Origin: CAVXJN01 sp963762165
Lineage (GTDB): Bacteria > Pseudomonadota > Gammaproteobacteria > JASBUN01
Assembly: GCA_963762165.1 (NCBI GenBank)
Contig: CAVXJN010000003.1
Coordinates: 434,001-498,000, forward strand
Direction of reading: 5' to 3'
Length of the DNA: 64,000 nt
A program made the position numbers and the translations under genes. A model generated the notes under the pieces. It was not told the origin of the DNA. It searched no databases and saw only the letters and a program-made list of their open reading frames with translations. Positions 53,879-63,451 of the stretch are shown here, piece after piece; the first letter of the stretch is position 1; the number at the start of each line of letters is the position of its first letter.

Positions 53879-54956
53879 ATGAACGCCCAGCGGCCCTCAG
53901 AACGCCTGTTCCAGCGCGTGCTCGAAAACTTGACCACGTCTGTGGTGCTGGTGGACGCCGAGTTGCGTGGTGCAATACATCAATCCCGCCTGCGAAATGT
54001 TGTTCGCCATCAGTGCGCGCAAGGCGCGCACCAAAGCGTTGCGCCATTTGGTCATGGGGCCGGACGAGTTGTTCGAGCGCTTGGATGTCTGTCTGCACGA
54101 CGGCCACCCTTTACCGAGCGCGAATTGCACCTGAGTTTATTCGGGCAGCGGGAATACGTTGTCGACTGTACCGTCACGGCGCTTACGGAGCCCGGCCAGC
54201 AGGTGGGCTTACTGCTGGAGCTGGTGCGCATCGACCGCCAGTTGCGCATCTCGCGGCGAAGAGAATTTGCTTGCCCAGCACACCGCAACCCGGGCCGTGA
54301 TTCGTGGACTGGCCCATGAGATCAAGAACCCGCTGGGCGGCCTGCGAGGCGCGGCGCAATTGTTGGAGAGGGAGTTGCCCGACCCGCAACTGACCGAGTA
54401 CACCAAAATCATCATCGACGAGGCCGACCGTCTGCAGAATCTGCTCAATCGAATGCTCGGTCCGAACACACTGCCCAATTTGCGGGAAACCAATATCCAC
54501 CACGTGTTGGAGCGGGTACGAAGCCTGGTGCTGGCGGAAGCGCCTCCCGGCATCGAAATCACCCGCGATTACGACCCCAGCATCCCGAACCTGAATGCCG
54601 ACAGCGACCAACTGATCCAGGCGGCTTTGAACCTGGTACGCAACGCCGTCCAGGCCCTGGGCCAGCATGGCAGCATCATTCTGCGCACCCGCGCCCAGCG
54701 CCAGATCACCATCGGCCACGAACGCCATCGCCTGGTGCTGACCCTGGAAGTGATCGACAACGGGCCGGGGATACCGCAAGAGATTCAAGAACGCATCTTC
54801 TATCCGATGGTGACCGGCCATGCCAATGGCACCGGACTTGGATTCTCGATCGCCCAATCCCTGATAAACCGCCACGGGGGGCTGATTGAATGCACCAGCG
54901 AACCTGGCAATACGATATTCCGGATCCTGCTTCCCCTGGAGAATGCGCATGACTAG
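53879..54956 (+). CDS. glnL: Nitrogen regulation sensor kinase NtrB (GlnL), frameshifted
   Basis: A cytoplasmic sensor kinase that phosphorylates NtrC when nitrogen is short, controlled by PII. It starts MNAQRPSERLFQRVLENLTT with a PAS domain (about 10-110). The phospho-His block is GLAHEIKNPLGGLRGAAQLL, N-box QAALNLVRNAVQAL, and G-boxes DNGPGIP and GTGLGFSIAQSL. Frame changes are needed near 53967, 54110 and 54260 to join its four segments. The stop overlaps the ntrC start by eight bases. Confidence 0.9.
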
Positions 54957-56361
54957 TTCGGAAAAGATATGGATCATCGACGACGACCGCTCGATACGCT
55001 GGGTGTTGGAGAAAGCGCTCAGTTCCGTCGGCATCGAAGTCACCAGCTTCGACGACGGCAGCCAAGTGCTCAAACGTCTCGCCAGCGAGCAGCCGGACGC
55101 GCTGATCACCGACATCCGCATGCCGGGCATCGACGGGATCGAACTCTTGTCCAGGGTGGGCGAGCGCTACCCGGAAATGCCGGTGATCATCATGACCGCG
55201 CACTCCGATCTCGAGAGTGCGTTGTCCGCCTATGAAGGCGGCGCCTTCGAATACCTGCCGAAGCCGTTCGACGTCGATGAGGCGGTGTCCCTGGCCCAGC
55301 GGGCGCTGGCGCAGCGACGCAAACAGCGCCACGACCACGGCGAGCCGGGCAGCGAAGACAATGCCGAAATCATCGGCGAAGCGCCGGCTATGCAGGAGGT
55401 ATTCCGGGCGATCGGCCGCTTGTCGCGCTCCAACATCACCGTCCTGATCAACGGCGAGTCAGGCACGGGAAAGGAACTTGTCGCGCGTGCGCTGCACCGC
55501 CACAGTCCCCGCGCCGCGGAACCGTTCATCGCCTTGAATATGGCGGCCATCCCGCGGGATCTGCTGGAATCGGAGTTGTTCGGCCATGAGCGGGGCGCGT
55601 TCACCGGTGCGCAAAGCCAGCGCCGCGGCCGATTCGAACAAGCCGATCGCGGCACCTTGTTTCTCGATGAAATCGGCGACATGCCCGCCGAGCTTCAGAC
55701 CCGCCTGTTGCGGGTCCTGGCCGACGGTGAGTTCTACCGGGTCGGCGGCCATACGCCGATCCGCGTCGACGTGCGCATCATTGCCGCGACTCACCAGAAC
55801 CTGGAAGACCTGGTGCGCCAGGGCCGTTTTCGGGAAGACCTTTTCCACCGCTTGAACGTCATCCGCATCCACATTCCCGCGCTGCGTGAACGGCGCGAGG
55901 ACATCCCGAAGTTGGCGCAGTTCTTTCTCGCCCAGGCAGCGAAAGAGCTCAATATGGAACCGAAGCTGCTGCGCAGCGAAGTGGTGGAATTTCTCAAGCA
56001 GATGGACTGGCCGGGTAACGTCCGGCAGATGCAGAACACCTGCCGCTGGCTGACGGTTATGGCATCGGGGCGCGAAATCCACATGGCGGACCTGCCGCCC
56101 GAATTGCTCGCGCAGCAGCCCGAGTCCGTGGGCGGTGACGAGGACTGGCAAGCTGCCCTGAAACGCTGGGCGGATCACCGTCTGGCAGAGGGAGAAACGG
56201 CATTGCTGGACAAAGCCGAGCCGGTGTTTGAACGCATCATGATCGAGACCGCTCTCAAGCACACCGGCGGACGCAGACAGGATGCCGCCCGCCTCCTGGG
56301 CTGGGGACGCAACACGCTGACCCGGAAAATCAAAGAACTGAATATGGAAGAACGCGCCTAG
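54949..56361 (+). CDS. glnG: Nitrogen regulation response regulator NtrC (GlnG)
   Basis: A 470-residue sigma-54 activator with receiver domain (about 5-120; phospho-Asp in DALITDIRMPG). The AAA+ domain has Walker A GESGTGKELVARALH, GAFTGA (sigma-54 contact) and Walker B LFLDEIGDM. A C-terminal Fis-type helix-turn-helix (RRQDAARLLGWGRNTLTRKI) binds NtrC boxes. The start at 54949 is chosen over the upstream 54886 because receivers start near KIWIIDDD. It should activate glnA from the boxes at 51246-51292. Confidence 0.96.
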   Translation: MTSSEKIWIIDDDRSIRWVLEKALSSVGIEVTSFDDGSQVLKRLASEQPDALITDIRMPGIDGIELLSRVGERYPEMPVIIMTAHSDLESALSAYEGGAFEYLPKPFDVDEAVSLAQRALAQRRKQRHDHGEPGSEDNAEIIGEAPAMQEVFRAIGRLSRSNITVLINGESGTGKELVARALHRHSPRAAEPFIALNMAAIPRDLLESELFGHERGAFTGAQSQRRGRFEQADRGTLFLDEIGDMPAELQTRLLRVLADGEFYRVGGHTPIRVDVRIIAATHQNLEDLVRQGRFREDLFHRLNVIRIHIPALRERREDIPKLAQFFLAQAAKELNMEPKLLRSEVVEFLKQMDWPGNVRQMQNTCRWLTVMASGREIHMADLPPELLAQQPESVGGDEDWQAALKRWADHRLAEGETALLDKAEPVFERIMIETALKHTGGRRQDAARLLGWGRNTLTRKIKELNMEERA

Positions 56362-56506
56362 TCGCGGGTTGCCGCCGGAGCGAAGCCCGAAGCCCGCCGC
56401 CAACCGTAAACCGGCGCCCATTCGGGGCACGCTTGCGCCCGGAAATTGCGACACGCTGTGGTATGCTCGCACCAAACCCCATTCCCGGTAGCTTGCCAGC
56501 GAACCC

Positions 56507-57340
56507 ATGCGCCCGTTCATACTCCGCACACTGCTGTCGGCATTCACGTTATTCATCTTCGCAACCGGCGTCTCAGGCGCCACCCGGCCGGTGGTGTTCG
56601 GGATCTTCCCGTATGTCAGTCCGGCAAAATTGGTGCAATTCCATCGACCGCTGAAGGAATGGCTCGAACGCACCCTCGGCCGGCCGGTGAGCCTGGTCAG
56701 CGCACCGGACTTCGACACCTTTGTCGAGCGCACCGCATCAGGACGCTACGATTACGTCCTCACCGCGCCTCATCTCGGGCGTCTGGCGCAGCGGCGCAGC
56801 GGCTACCAGCCCGTCGCCCGGACTTTGCATGTGGTGCAAGGCATCTATCTCGCGCGCGCCGATTCGGATATTCATACCCTCGACGATCTGAAAAACAAAA
56901 CCATCACCATGGCGGCGCGAGTGTCGGTCATTTTTCAGATGTCCGAGCATCAGCTCAGCACGCACGGCCTACGTGACGGTATCAATATCACCATTCGCGA
57001 GACTTCCACCCACAATAACGCCATGTATGCGCCGTTGCGCGGCGAAAGCGATGCATCGGTCACCGGGATCCTGCTTTGGAACAAGCTTGGCCAGGGTCAC
57101 AAAGCGCAACTCAGAGTAATCGGCAGGACACCCAAAGCCCCCGGCTTTTTCCTGATGGCCAATCCGCGCGTTCCCGAAAGTGATGTGAGCAGGGTACGCG
57201 ATGCCATTATGAAATTTCACGACACCGAAGCAGGCGCGTCCTATTTCCGCACGACCGGCCTGAAAGGGTTCGCTCCGATCACAAACGACATGATGCAGGC
57301 GCTCGATCCGTACATTCGATTGTATCTAGACAAGCAATGA
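56507..57340 (+). CDS. PhnD-like periplasmic substrate-binding protein
   Basis: A 277-residue periplasmic binding protein with a signal peptide (about 1-24). PhnD-family features are FGIFPYVSPAKLVQFHRPLKEWLERTL, SGRYDYVLTAPHLGRLAQ and DDLKNKTITMAA. The family binds phosphite, phosphate esters or phosphonates in transporters, but no ABC permease or ATPase is nearby. It overlaps the next gene (GGDEF-EAL protein) by four bases (ATGA), so it is more likely a sensory partner delivering ligand information to that membrane protein. Confidence 0.82.
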   Translation: MRPFILRTLLSAFTLFIFATGVSGATRPVVFGIFPYVSPAKLVQFHRPLKEWLERTLGRPVSLVSAPDFDTFVERTASGRYDYVLTAPHLGRLAQRRSGYQPVARTLHVVQGIYLARADSDIHTLDDLKNKTITMAARVSVIFQMSEHQLSTHGLRDGINITIRETSTHNNAMYAPLRGESDASVTGILLWNKLGQGHKAQLRVIGRTPKAPGFFLMANPRVPESDVSRVRDAIMKFHDTEAGASYFRTTGLKGFAPITNDMMQALDPYIRLYLDKQ

Positions 57341-59760
57341 CGAACGCCAAACTTCCGTTCCACCGCTCGCTGCGGCTTAAGCTTGTGCTGGTGAGCGTGG
57401 TGGTCGAGGTCTGCATGCTGGCGCTGTTGCTCGCCAACAGTTTGCGATTGATGAACAGTGCCGTCGAGAGTCAGATGCGCACAGTGGTGTTCGAAATCAC
57501 GCCGCTGCTGGACGCTGCAATTTCGGCGCGCCTGTTTGAGCGCGACCACGCCGCGATCACCGAGATTCTGAACAAAGTCATTCGCGAAAAGGAAGGCGGT
57601 GGTTTGCGCTATGTTGCGGTTTACGACGATACGGGCACGCTGTACGCTGCGGTCGGTGACTTCGACCCGGCCAATCCGCCCGCCTTGGACGAAACCGTGG
57701 ACCAGGCCATCACCGATGGCATGTTCGACACGGGCGGACCGTTGCTGCTCAGCAAGGAAGTTATCGGCCGCATTCGCCTGGGCTTCTCGCTGGAGTCGTT
57801 TTTGAACACGAAAAGCGCGTTGTTCCATCAGGGCCTGTTGATCGCGGCGACCGAAGTGGTACTCACCTTGCTCCTGCTGAGCTTGGCCGGCTTCCTGCTT
57901 ACGCGCCATATCGGGCGCCTGGTCGAGGCGACACGGGGCGTTCGCGAAGGCGATTACGGCACCAGGATCGCCACACGCACCCGCGATGAGATCGGGCTGC
58001 TGGCCGAAAACTTCAATCTGATGACCGCCGCGATCCGCGACCGTGTGGAGCGGTTGCGCCAATCGGAACAGGACCTGTTCGCGGCAAAGGAACGCGCTTT
58101 GGTGACGCTGCATTCCATCGGCGATGCGGTGATCACCACCGATGTCGCAGGTGGCGTGGAATATCTCAATCCTGTCGCAGAAGAACTCACCGGTTGGAGC
58201 AATGCGGAGGCGGCAGGCCGAACTCTATCGGAGGTGTTTCGGGTGCGCAATGAAGCAACACATCAGGACATTCCGAGTCCCGTGGCACAGTGTCTGCGGG
58301 AGAACACAGTGGTTAGTCTTAGCCATCACACGTTATTGGTGCGCCGCGACGGCAGTGAATTTCCGATCGAGGACTCAGCGGCGCCGATTCGCGATCGCAC
58401 AGGTAGCACAATTGGCGCAGTGCTCGTGTTTCACGATGTCAGCAGCGCCCGGCAAATGGCGCGACAGATGGCGTATCAGGCTCGGCACGACTCGTTGACC
58501 GGATTGATCAACAGGCGCGAGTTCGAGCGCCGCCTCGAGCGTGCTCTCGACACCGCTGCCACGGAAAATCGGGAACACGCGCTGTGCTATCTGGATTTGG
58601 ATCAGTTCAAGATCGTGAATGACACCTGTGGACATTTCGCCGGTGACGAACTGCTCCGGCAGCTCGCGGCCCGATTGAAAACGAAGGTTCGCGACAGTGA
58701 TACGTTGGCGCGTTTGGGAGGCGATGAATTCGGCGTGCTGCTCGAACATTGCCCCATTGATCGAGCCGGCGAGATTGCGACCGAGCTGCGCGACCTGGTC
58801 AGGGAACATCGCTTCGGCTGGAAGGATCGCACCTTCGATATTGGCGTAAGCATCGGTGTCGTGCACATCAATGCCGAAAGCGAAAGCATCGGTGCCGTAC
58901 TGAGCGCAGCCGATGTGGCCTGTTACATCGCCAAGGACGCCGGTCGCAATCGCATCCACGTACATGCGCCAGACGACCAGGAACATGCCCGCCGCCACGG
59001 TGAAATGCAATGGGCGGCTCGTATCGGTGCCGCCATCGAAACCGAATCGCTGCAGCTGTACATGCAGCGCATCGAGCCGATCGCCCCTGGTAAACGGCAA
59101 CGTCATCTGGAGTTGCTACTGCGAATGCTTGACGGCGACGGGGAGATTGTACTGCCGGCGTTCTTCATACCGGCCGCGGAGCGGTTTCATCTCATGCAGA
59201 AGCTCGACCGATGGGTGGTACATACGGCACTGAATCAGATCGCCTCGGTGAATCCGCAAGCGCGAGGCGACACCTTGTTCGCGATCAACGTCTCCGGTCA
59301 ATCGATCGCCGATACGACGTTCCGCGACTATGTTTTGCAACAGGTCCGCGCGAGCGCGGTCGCCCCTGCCAGTCTATGCTTCGAGATTACGGAAACCACG
59401 GCGATCGCCAACCTTCCGGACGCCGTTCGCTTTATCGCGGACGTCAAAGCACTGGGTTGCCGGTTCGCGCTGGATGACTTCGGCAGCGGTTTGAGCTCCT
59501 TTGCGTATTTGAAGAATCTGGCTGTGGATTTTCTCAAGATCGACGGGGCGTTCGTCAAGGACATGACCCGTAGCGATACCGATCAGGCGATGGTGGAAGC
59601 CATCAACCATATCGGTCACGTAATGGGAATTGAAACCATTGCCGAATACGTTGAAACCGCTGAGACTCTGAACGCCGTTCGGGCGGCCGGGGTGGATTAT
59701 GCACAGGGCTATGCCATCCACAAACCAGAACCGTTTTCGTCGAAGGCGTGGGCGCGGTGA
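57337..59760 (+). CDS. Membrane HAMP-PAS-GGDEF-EAL signalling protein
   Basis: An 807-residue c-di-GMP enzyme. A membrane helix (about 12-32), a periplasmic segment of about 130 residues and a second helix (about 165-188) are followed by HAMP (190-240), PAS (255-365) and GGDEF (385-545). GGDEF shows intact RLGGDEFGVLL and an RDSD I-site. EAL (555-800) has HLELLLRM for EAL, LDDFGSGLSSFAYLK and AEYVET. Both catalytic halves look intact, so net direction is unknown. It is coupled to the PhnD-like protein upstream, and its stop overlaps the lipoprotein start. Confidence 0.92.
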   Translation: MTNAKLPFHRSLRLKLVLVSVVVEVCMLALLLANSLRLMNSAVESQMRTVVFEITPLLDAAISARLFERDHAAITEILNKVIREKEGGGLRYVAVYDDTGTLYAAVGDFDPANPPALDETVDQAITDGMFDTGGPLLLSKEVIGRIRLGFSLESFLNTKSALFHQGLLIAATEVVLTLLLLSLAGFLLTRHIGRLVEATRGVREGDYGTRIATRTRDEIGLLAENFNLMTAAIRDRVERLRQSEQDLFAAKERALVTLHSIGDAVITTDVAGGVEYLNPVAEELTGWSNAEAAGRTLSEVFRVRNEATHQDIPSPVAQCLRENTVVSLSHHTLLVRRDGSEFPIEDSAAPIRDRTGSTIGAVLVFHDVSSARQMARQMAYQARHDSLTGLINRREFERRLERALDTAATENREHALCYLDLDQFKIVNDTCGHFAGDELLRQLAARLKTKVRDSDTLARLGGDEFGVLLEHCPIDRAGEIATELRDLVREHRFGWKDRTFDIGVSIGVVHINAESESIGAVLSAADVACYIAKDAGRNRIHVHAPDDQEHARRHGEMQWAARIGAAIETESLQLYMQRIEPIAPGKRQRHLELLLRMLDGDGEIVLPAFFIPAAERFHLMQKLDRWVVHTALNQIASVNPQARGDTLFAINVSGQSIADTTFRDYVLQQVRASAVAPASLCFEITETTAIANLPDAVRFIADVKALGCRFALDDFGSGLSSFAYLKNLAVDFLKIDGAFVKDMTRSDTDQAMVEAINHIGHVMGIETIAEYVETAETLNAVRAAGVDYAQGYAIHKPEPFSSKAWAR

Positions 59761-60313
59761 AATATACGGGCGTCGCCTGGGGGCGATCGGTTTGTTGCTG
59801 GCGCTCTCCGGGTGCCAGTACATCGCCGATAGCAATCGCGCCTACCGCATCGAACATGACATTCCGGACGACTCCACGCTGATCGTGGAACAACCGTTGC
59901 CGGTCGCGGCCGGGCGCCGGGACCTGTACATCCAGTTCGCCCAAGTGCAAGCATTCGGTCAGGTAGACCGATATTACCCGCACTGCGAAATCGTATTGAA
60001 TCATCTGAGTGAACACGGCCGCGTCCTGCCGGCCGGACGGTATGCGATCTACGGTGCCGGTCCGTACGTCGACCCGCATGTCCGCGCCGATACCCCGGTC
60101 ATGGTGGCTTCGATGGGCGCCGATGCGGACCCTGCTCCAAGTCCGCAACTGTACGCAACCCGCATGCGGCTGCGCGGACCACAAGGCGCCGATGTCAAAG
60201 AGATGATCTGCGGTGAACTGTACGACCCGTACGAGGCCCGCTACCCGACCATTGACGACATACGCGAAATAATGGGAGAGCTCGCGCGCTTGGAAGTGCG
60301 CGGTCGCGACTGA
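59757..60313 (+). CDS. Putative lipoprotein, frameshifted near the start
   Basis: About 185 residues of unknown family. Starting at GTG 59757 (overlapping the stop of the EAL gene) gives MKYTGVAWG; after one base is dropped from a GGGGG run near 59780 it continues AIGLLLALSGCQYIAD, an ideal lipoprotein signal with the lipobox LSGC. The rest is acidic, with DDSTLIVEQPLPVAAGRRD and IYGAGPYVDPHVRADTP. If the shift is not accepted, the frame has no good start. It is last in the PhnD-GGDEF-EAL unit and converges on pyrD. Confidence 0.65.
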
Positions 60314-60329
60314 TCGGATCGCGCAGCGG

Positions 60330-61298
60330 CTACCCTGCCTTGCAGGGATTCCGGCCGTCGTTCAGGCGCAAAGTGCCCACGAGCTGACTGATGTTGCTGA
60401 GTTGATGTCGCTGCAGATAGTCGCGAATACCCGAATTGATGCTCTGGCAAACCAAGGGATCGTAAAACAGTGCGGTGCCGATACCGACAGCGCTGGCTCC
60501 GGCGATGATGAACTCCAACGCGTCTTCTGCTGTACAGACTCCGCCCTGACCGATGATCGGGATGCCGTGGGCGCGGCACACTTGATATACCTGGTGCACC
60601 TTGAGCAGCGCAATCGGTTTGATGGCCGGGCCCGAGAGACCCCCCTGGTTGTTGCCGATTACGGGGCTGCGGTTTTCAATGTCGACCGCCATGCCCATCA
60701 GCGTATTGATGACCGCAAAGCCGTCGCTGCCGGCTTCGATGCAACGACGGGCATTTTCGGCGATGTCGGTCTGGTTTGGAGACAATTTGGTGATCAGCGG
60801 TTTGGCGGTGGCTTGGCGGCAGACTTCCACCACCCGTGCTGACATGTCGGGGTCATTGCCGAACGCGACGCCGCCTTCTTTGACATTCGGACAGGAAATA
60901 TTGATTTCGATGGCGTCGATGGGCGAATCGTCGAAGCGGCGCGTGACCTCGTAGTATTCCTCGACGGTCGAGCCCGACACGTTGGCGATGAAACGGGTTT
61001 CGTCAAAATCGAGCTGCGGCAGAATCTGCTCCACCACATGGTCCACGCCCGGGTTCTGAAGGCCAATCGCGTTCAGCATGCCGGCCGGCGTTTCGTAGAC
61101 ACGGTGCGGCGCGTTGCCCAATCTGGGTGCGAGTGTTGTACCCTTCAGGCACACCGCACCGACATCGCGGTTGCTGAATCCTTCGACCCGCGTGTATTCC
61201 TCGCCGAATCCGACACAGCCCGACAGCAGTACCAGTGGCGTGCGCAACGCCAAGCCACAAAACTCGAGTGCCAGCGGGGATTGTTCGGTTTCGTTCAT
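60330..61298 (-). CDS. pyrD: Dihydroorotate dehydrogenase, class 1B type
   Basis: A 322-residue flavoprotein of the pyrimidine pathway. It starts MNETEQSPLALEFCGLALRT, after which PLVLLSGCVGFGEEYTRV is typical. The catalytic loop is NISCPNVKEGGVAFG, with an active-site Cys as in class 1 enzymes; class 2 enzymes have Ser. The FMN site includes GNNQGGLSGPAIKPIAL and GQGGVCTAEDALEFIIAGAS. Class 1B needs PyrK for electron transfer to NAD; no pyrK lies in this window. The ATG at 61298 is preferred over 61319. The C-terminus, IRDYLQRHQLSNISQLVGTL, is normal. Confidence 0.85.
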   Translation of the reverse strand: MNETEQSPLALEFCGLALRTPLVLLSGCVGFGEEYTRVEGFSNRDVGAVCLKGTTLAPRLGNAPHRVYETPAGMLNAIGLQNPGVDHVVEQILPQLDFDETRFIANVSGSTVEEYYEVTRRFDDSPIDAIEINISCPNVKEGGVAFGNDPDMSARVVEVCRQATAKPLITKLSPNQTDIAENARRCIEAGSDGFAVINTLMGMAVDIENRSPVIGNNQGGLSGPAIKPIALLKVHQVYQVCRAHGIPIIGQGGVCTAEDALEFIIAGASAVGIGTALFYDPLVCQSINSGIRDYLQRHQLSNISQLVGTLRLNDGRNPCKAG

Positions 61299-61432
61299 GG
61301 GATAACCTGGGTACGGCAAGGAGTTGGCATCCGGAGCGCCACGACGGCGTTATTGTAGGGCACAGCGGCTCCCCCTTGCACGCCGTCCGCGCGCCCATTC
61401 CGTTTTCGGCCGTAATTCTCTATCGTGCATCC

Positions 61433-61897
61433 ATGTTCCAGGTCATACTTTTTCAGCCGGAGATCGCGCCCAATACCGGCAATGTCATTCGCTTGTGCGC
61501 CAACACCGGCTGCCATCTGCACCTGGTCGAGCCGCTCGGCTTCGAACTCGATGACCGCAGGCTGCGGCGTGCGGGTCTCGATTATCACGAATACGCGGCC
61601 GTCACTGTGCATGCCGACTTGCAGGTTTGTTTGCGGGCGATCGGCCCGACTCGTTGCTTCGCGTGCAGTACCCGCGGCCGCACCGGTTATCATCAACCGC
61701 GCTACGAGGCTGGCGACACCTTCCTGTTCGGTCCGGAGACCCGTGGTTTGCCGCAGTCCGTGCTCGATGGGTTACCGAACGAGCAACTGCTCAGGGTGCC
61801 CATGCGTGCCCAAAGCCGCAGCCTGAATCTCTCCAACACGGTGTCGGTGGTGGTTTACGAGGCCTGGCGGCAATTGGGCTTTCCGGAGGGCGCCTGA
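61433..61897 (+). CDS. trmL: tRNA (cytidine/uridine-34 2'-O)-methyltransferase
   Basis: A 154-residue SPOUT methyltransferase that 2'-O-methylates base 34 of leucine tRNAs. It begins MFQVILFQPEIAPNTGNVIR. The trefoil-knot SAM site is LFGPETRGLP followed by RSLNLSNTVSVVVYE, matching the family exactly. It is convergent with gpsA with a 13-base gap. Confidence 0.95.
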   Translation: MFQVILFQPEIAPNTGNVIRLCANTGCHLHLVEPLGFELDDRRLRRAGLDYHEYAAVTVHADLQVCLRAIGPTRCFACSTRGRTGYHQPRYEAGDTFLFGPETRGLPQSVLDGLPNEQLLRVPMRAQSRSLNLSNTVSVVVYEAWRQLGFPEGA

Positions 61898-61910
61898 AGT
61901 TCGCGCCCGG

Positions 61911-62924
61911 TCAACCGAATTCGGGCTTTTGCGAGCGGCAAAACAGCGTATGCACCGCATCGCGGGGATCGAGGTCTTCGTACAAAACGCCATGGACCTG
62001 CTCGGTGATCGGCATTTCAACCCGCAGTTCACGCGCCATGCGCATCACCACGCGCGCTGTTAATGCGCCTTCGACCACTTGGCCGATGCTGGCGCGTGCC
62101 TGCTCCGGATTCTGTCCTGCCGCCAGCGCCAAGCCAAAGCGCCGGTTGCGCGATTGATCGTCAGTACAGGTGAGCACCAGATCGCCGACGCCGGCAAGAC
62201 CCATGAAAGTTTCCTGCTGTCCGCCAAGGCGTGCGCCCAGACGCAGGATTTCAGCCAACCCGCGGGTGATGAGCGCGGCCCGCGCATTGGCGCCGAAGCC
62301 AAGGCCGTCGGCGATACCCGCGGCAATCGCCAGTACGTTCTTGACCGCGCCGCCCAGTTGCACACCGACCATGTCGTGACTGGTGTAGGCACGAAACGAA
62401 TCGCTGTGCAGTACGGAGGCAATGCGCGCAGCGAAGCCCGGATCGTTCGCGGCCACGGTTGCCGCGGTGGGCAGGCCGCGCGCCACTTCGCCGGCAAAGG
62501 TGGGGCCGGAAATAACCGCCAGCGGCCGCTGCGAACCGAGCACTTCGCCGGCGACCTCATGCAGCAGTTTGCCGCTCTGCATTTCCAGGCCTTTGGTTGC
62601 CCAAACCACACCCAGATCGCGCGTGAGTAGCGGTGCAAGCCGCTCGAGCATGCCTCGGAACGCATGGCTTGGCACCACGACCAGCACCAGATCGGTGGCT
62701 TCAACGGCCGTCGGCAGGTCCGCTACCGGTTCCAGCGCCGCGGGAAAGTCGATGCCGGGCAGATACTCGACGTTAGCGCGATCCTGTCGCAGGCGTTGTA
62801 CATGGGCGGCGTCGTGCCCCCACAATTTCACGTCGAAGCCGTTGCGGGTCAGCAGAATGGCGAGCGCCGTTCCCCAGGAACCGGCGCCGAGCACACTGAC
62901 GATCTGGCGGCTGCGCTCGTTCAA
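61911..62924 (-). CDS. gpsA: Glycerol-3-phosphate dehydrogenase (NAD(P)+)
   Basis: A 337-residue enzyme that makes sn-glycerol-3-phosphate from DHAP for phospholipids. The N-terminal dinucleotide fold is VLGAGSWGTALAIL. The catalytic Lys lies in GGAVKNVLAIAAGIADGLGFG, and RGLAEILRLGARLGG and GVGDLVLTC follow. It starts at TTG (62924), since no ATG or GTG lies nearby in frame before the Rossmann fold. It is downstream of secB by 13 bases on the same strand. Confidence 0.95.
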   Translation of the reverse strand: MNERSRQIVSVLGAGSWGTALAILLTRNGFDVKLWGHDAAHVQRLRQDRANVEYLPGIDFPAALEPVADLPTAVEATDLVLVVVPSHAFRGMLERLAPLLTRDLGVVWATKGLEMQSGKLLHEVAGEVLGSQRPLAVISGPTFAGEVARGLPTAATVAANDPGFAARIASVLHSDSFRAYTSHDMVGVQLGGAVKNVLAIAAGIADGLGFGANARAALITRGLAEILRLGARLGGQQETFMGLAGVGDLVLTCTDDQSRNRRFGLALAAGQNPEQARASIGQVVEGALTARVVMRMARELRVEMPITEQVHGVLYEDLDPRDAVHTLFCRSQKPEFG

Positions 62925-62937
62925 CGGCGTAGGGGCA

Positions 62938-63414
62938 TCAGGCTTCGGCCTGATCGCCCTGTTGACGTTGCAGGTGTTGGGCGTAAATGGCCTCGAAGTT
63001 CACCGGCTGCAGTACCAGCTGCGGGAAACCGCCCTTGCTGACCAAACCGGCAATCGCCTCGCGTGCATACGGAAACAGCATGTTCGGACAATAGATACCC
63101 AGCATGGCGCCCAGTTCGTTGTCGGCAAATCCCTTCAAGCTAAAAATGCCGCCCTGTAGGGTCTCGGCTACGAATGCGGTCTTGCCGTCTTCGAATTTCG
63201 CCGTCACCGTGATCGTCAATACGACGTCGAAAGTGTTTTCCTGCAACAGGTTGGTGTTGACGCCGACGTTGACTTGAATATTGGGCTGCGCATTCTGTTG
63301 AAACACCCCGGGCGCGTTGGGCGATTCGAACGACGCATCCTTGAGGTAGATATTGTGGATCGAAACCTGTTGCGGGTTTTGACCGCCAGCGGCGTCGTTG
63401 TTTTGTTCACTCAT
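62938..63414 (-). CDS. secB: Protein-export chaperone SecB
   Basis: A 158-residue tetrameric chaperone that delivers unfolded precursors to SecA. It has VSIHNIYLKDASFESPNAPG, TAKFEDGKTAFVAETLQGGI and GIYCPNMLFPYAREAIAGLV, all typical. It lies between trxC and gpsA in the standard rhodanese-secB-gpsA cluster. Confidence 0.96.
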   Translation of the reverse strand: MSEQNNDAAGGQNPQQVSIHNIYLKDASFESPNAPGVFQQNAQPNIQVNVGVNTNLLQENTFDVVLTITVTAKFEDGKTAFVAETLQGGIFSLKGFADNELGAMLGIYCPNMLFPYAREAIAGLVSKGGFPQLVLQPVNFEAIYAQHLQRQQGDQAEA

Positions 63415-63451
63415 TTGCGATGGTCCATTGGTTGGCGGATGAATGTCGGCG

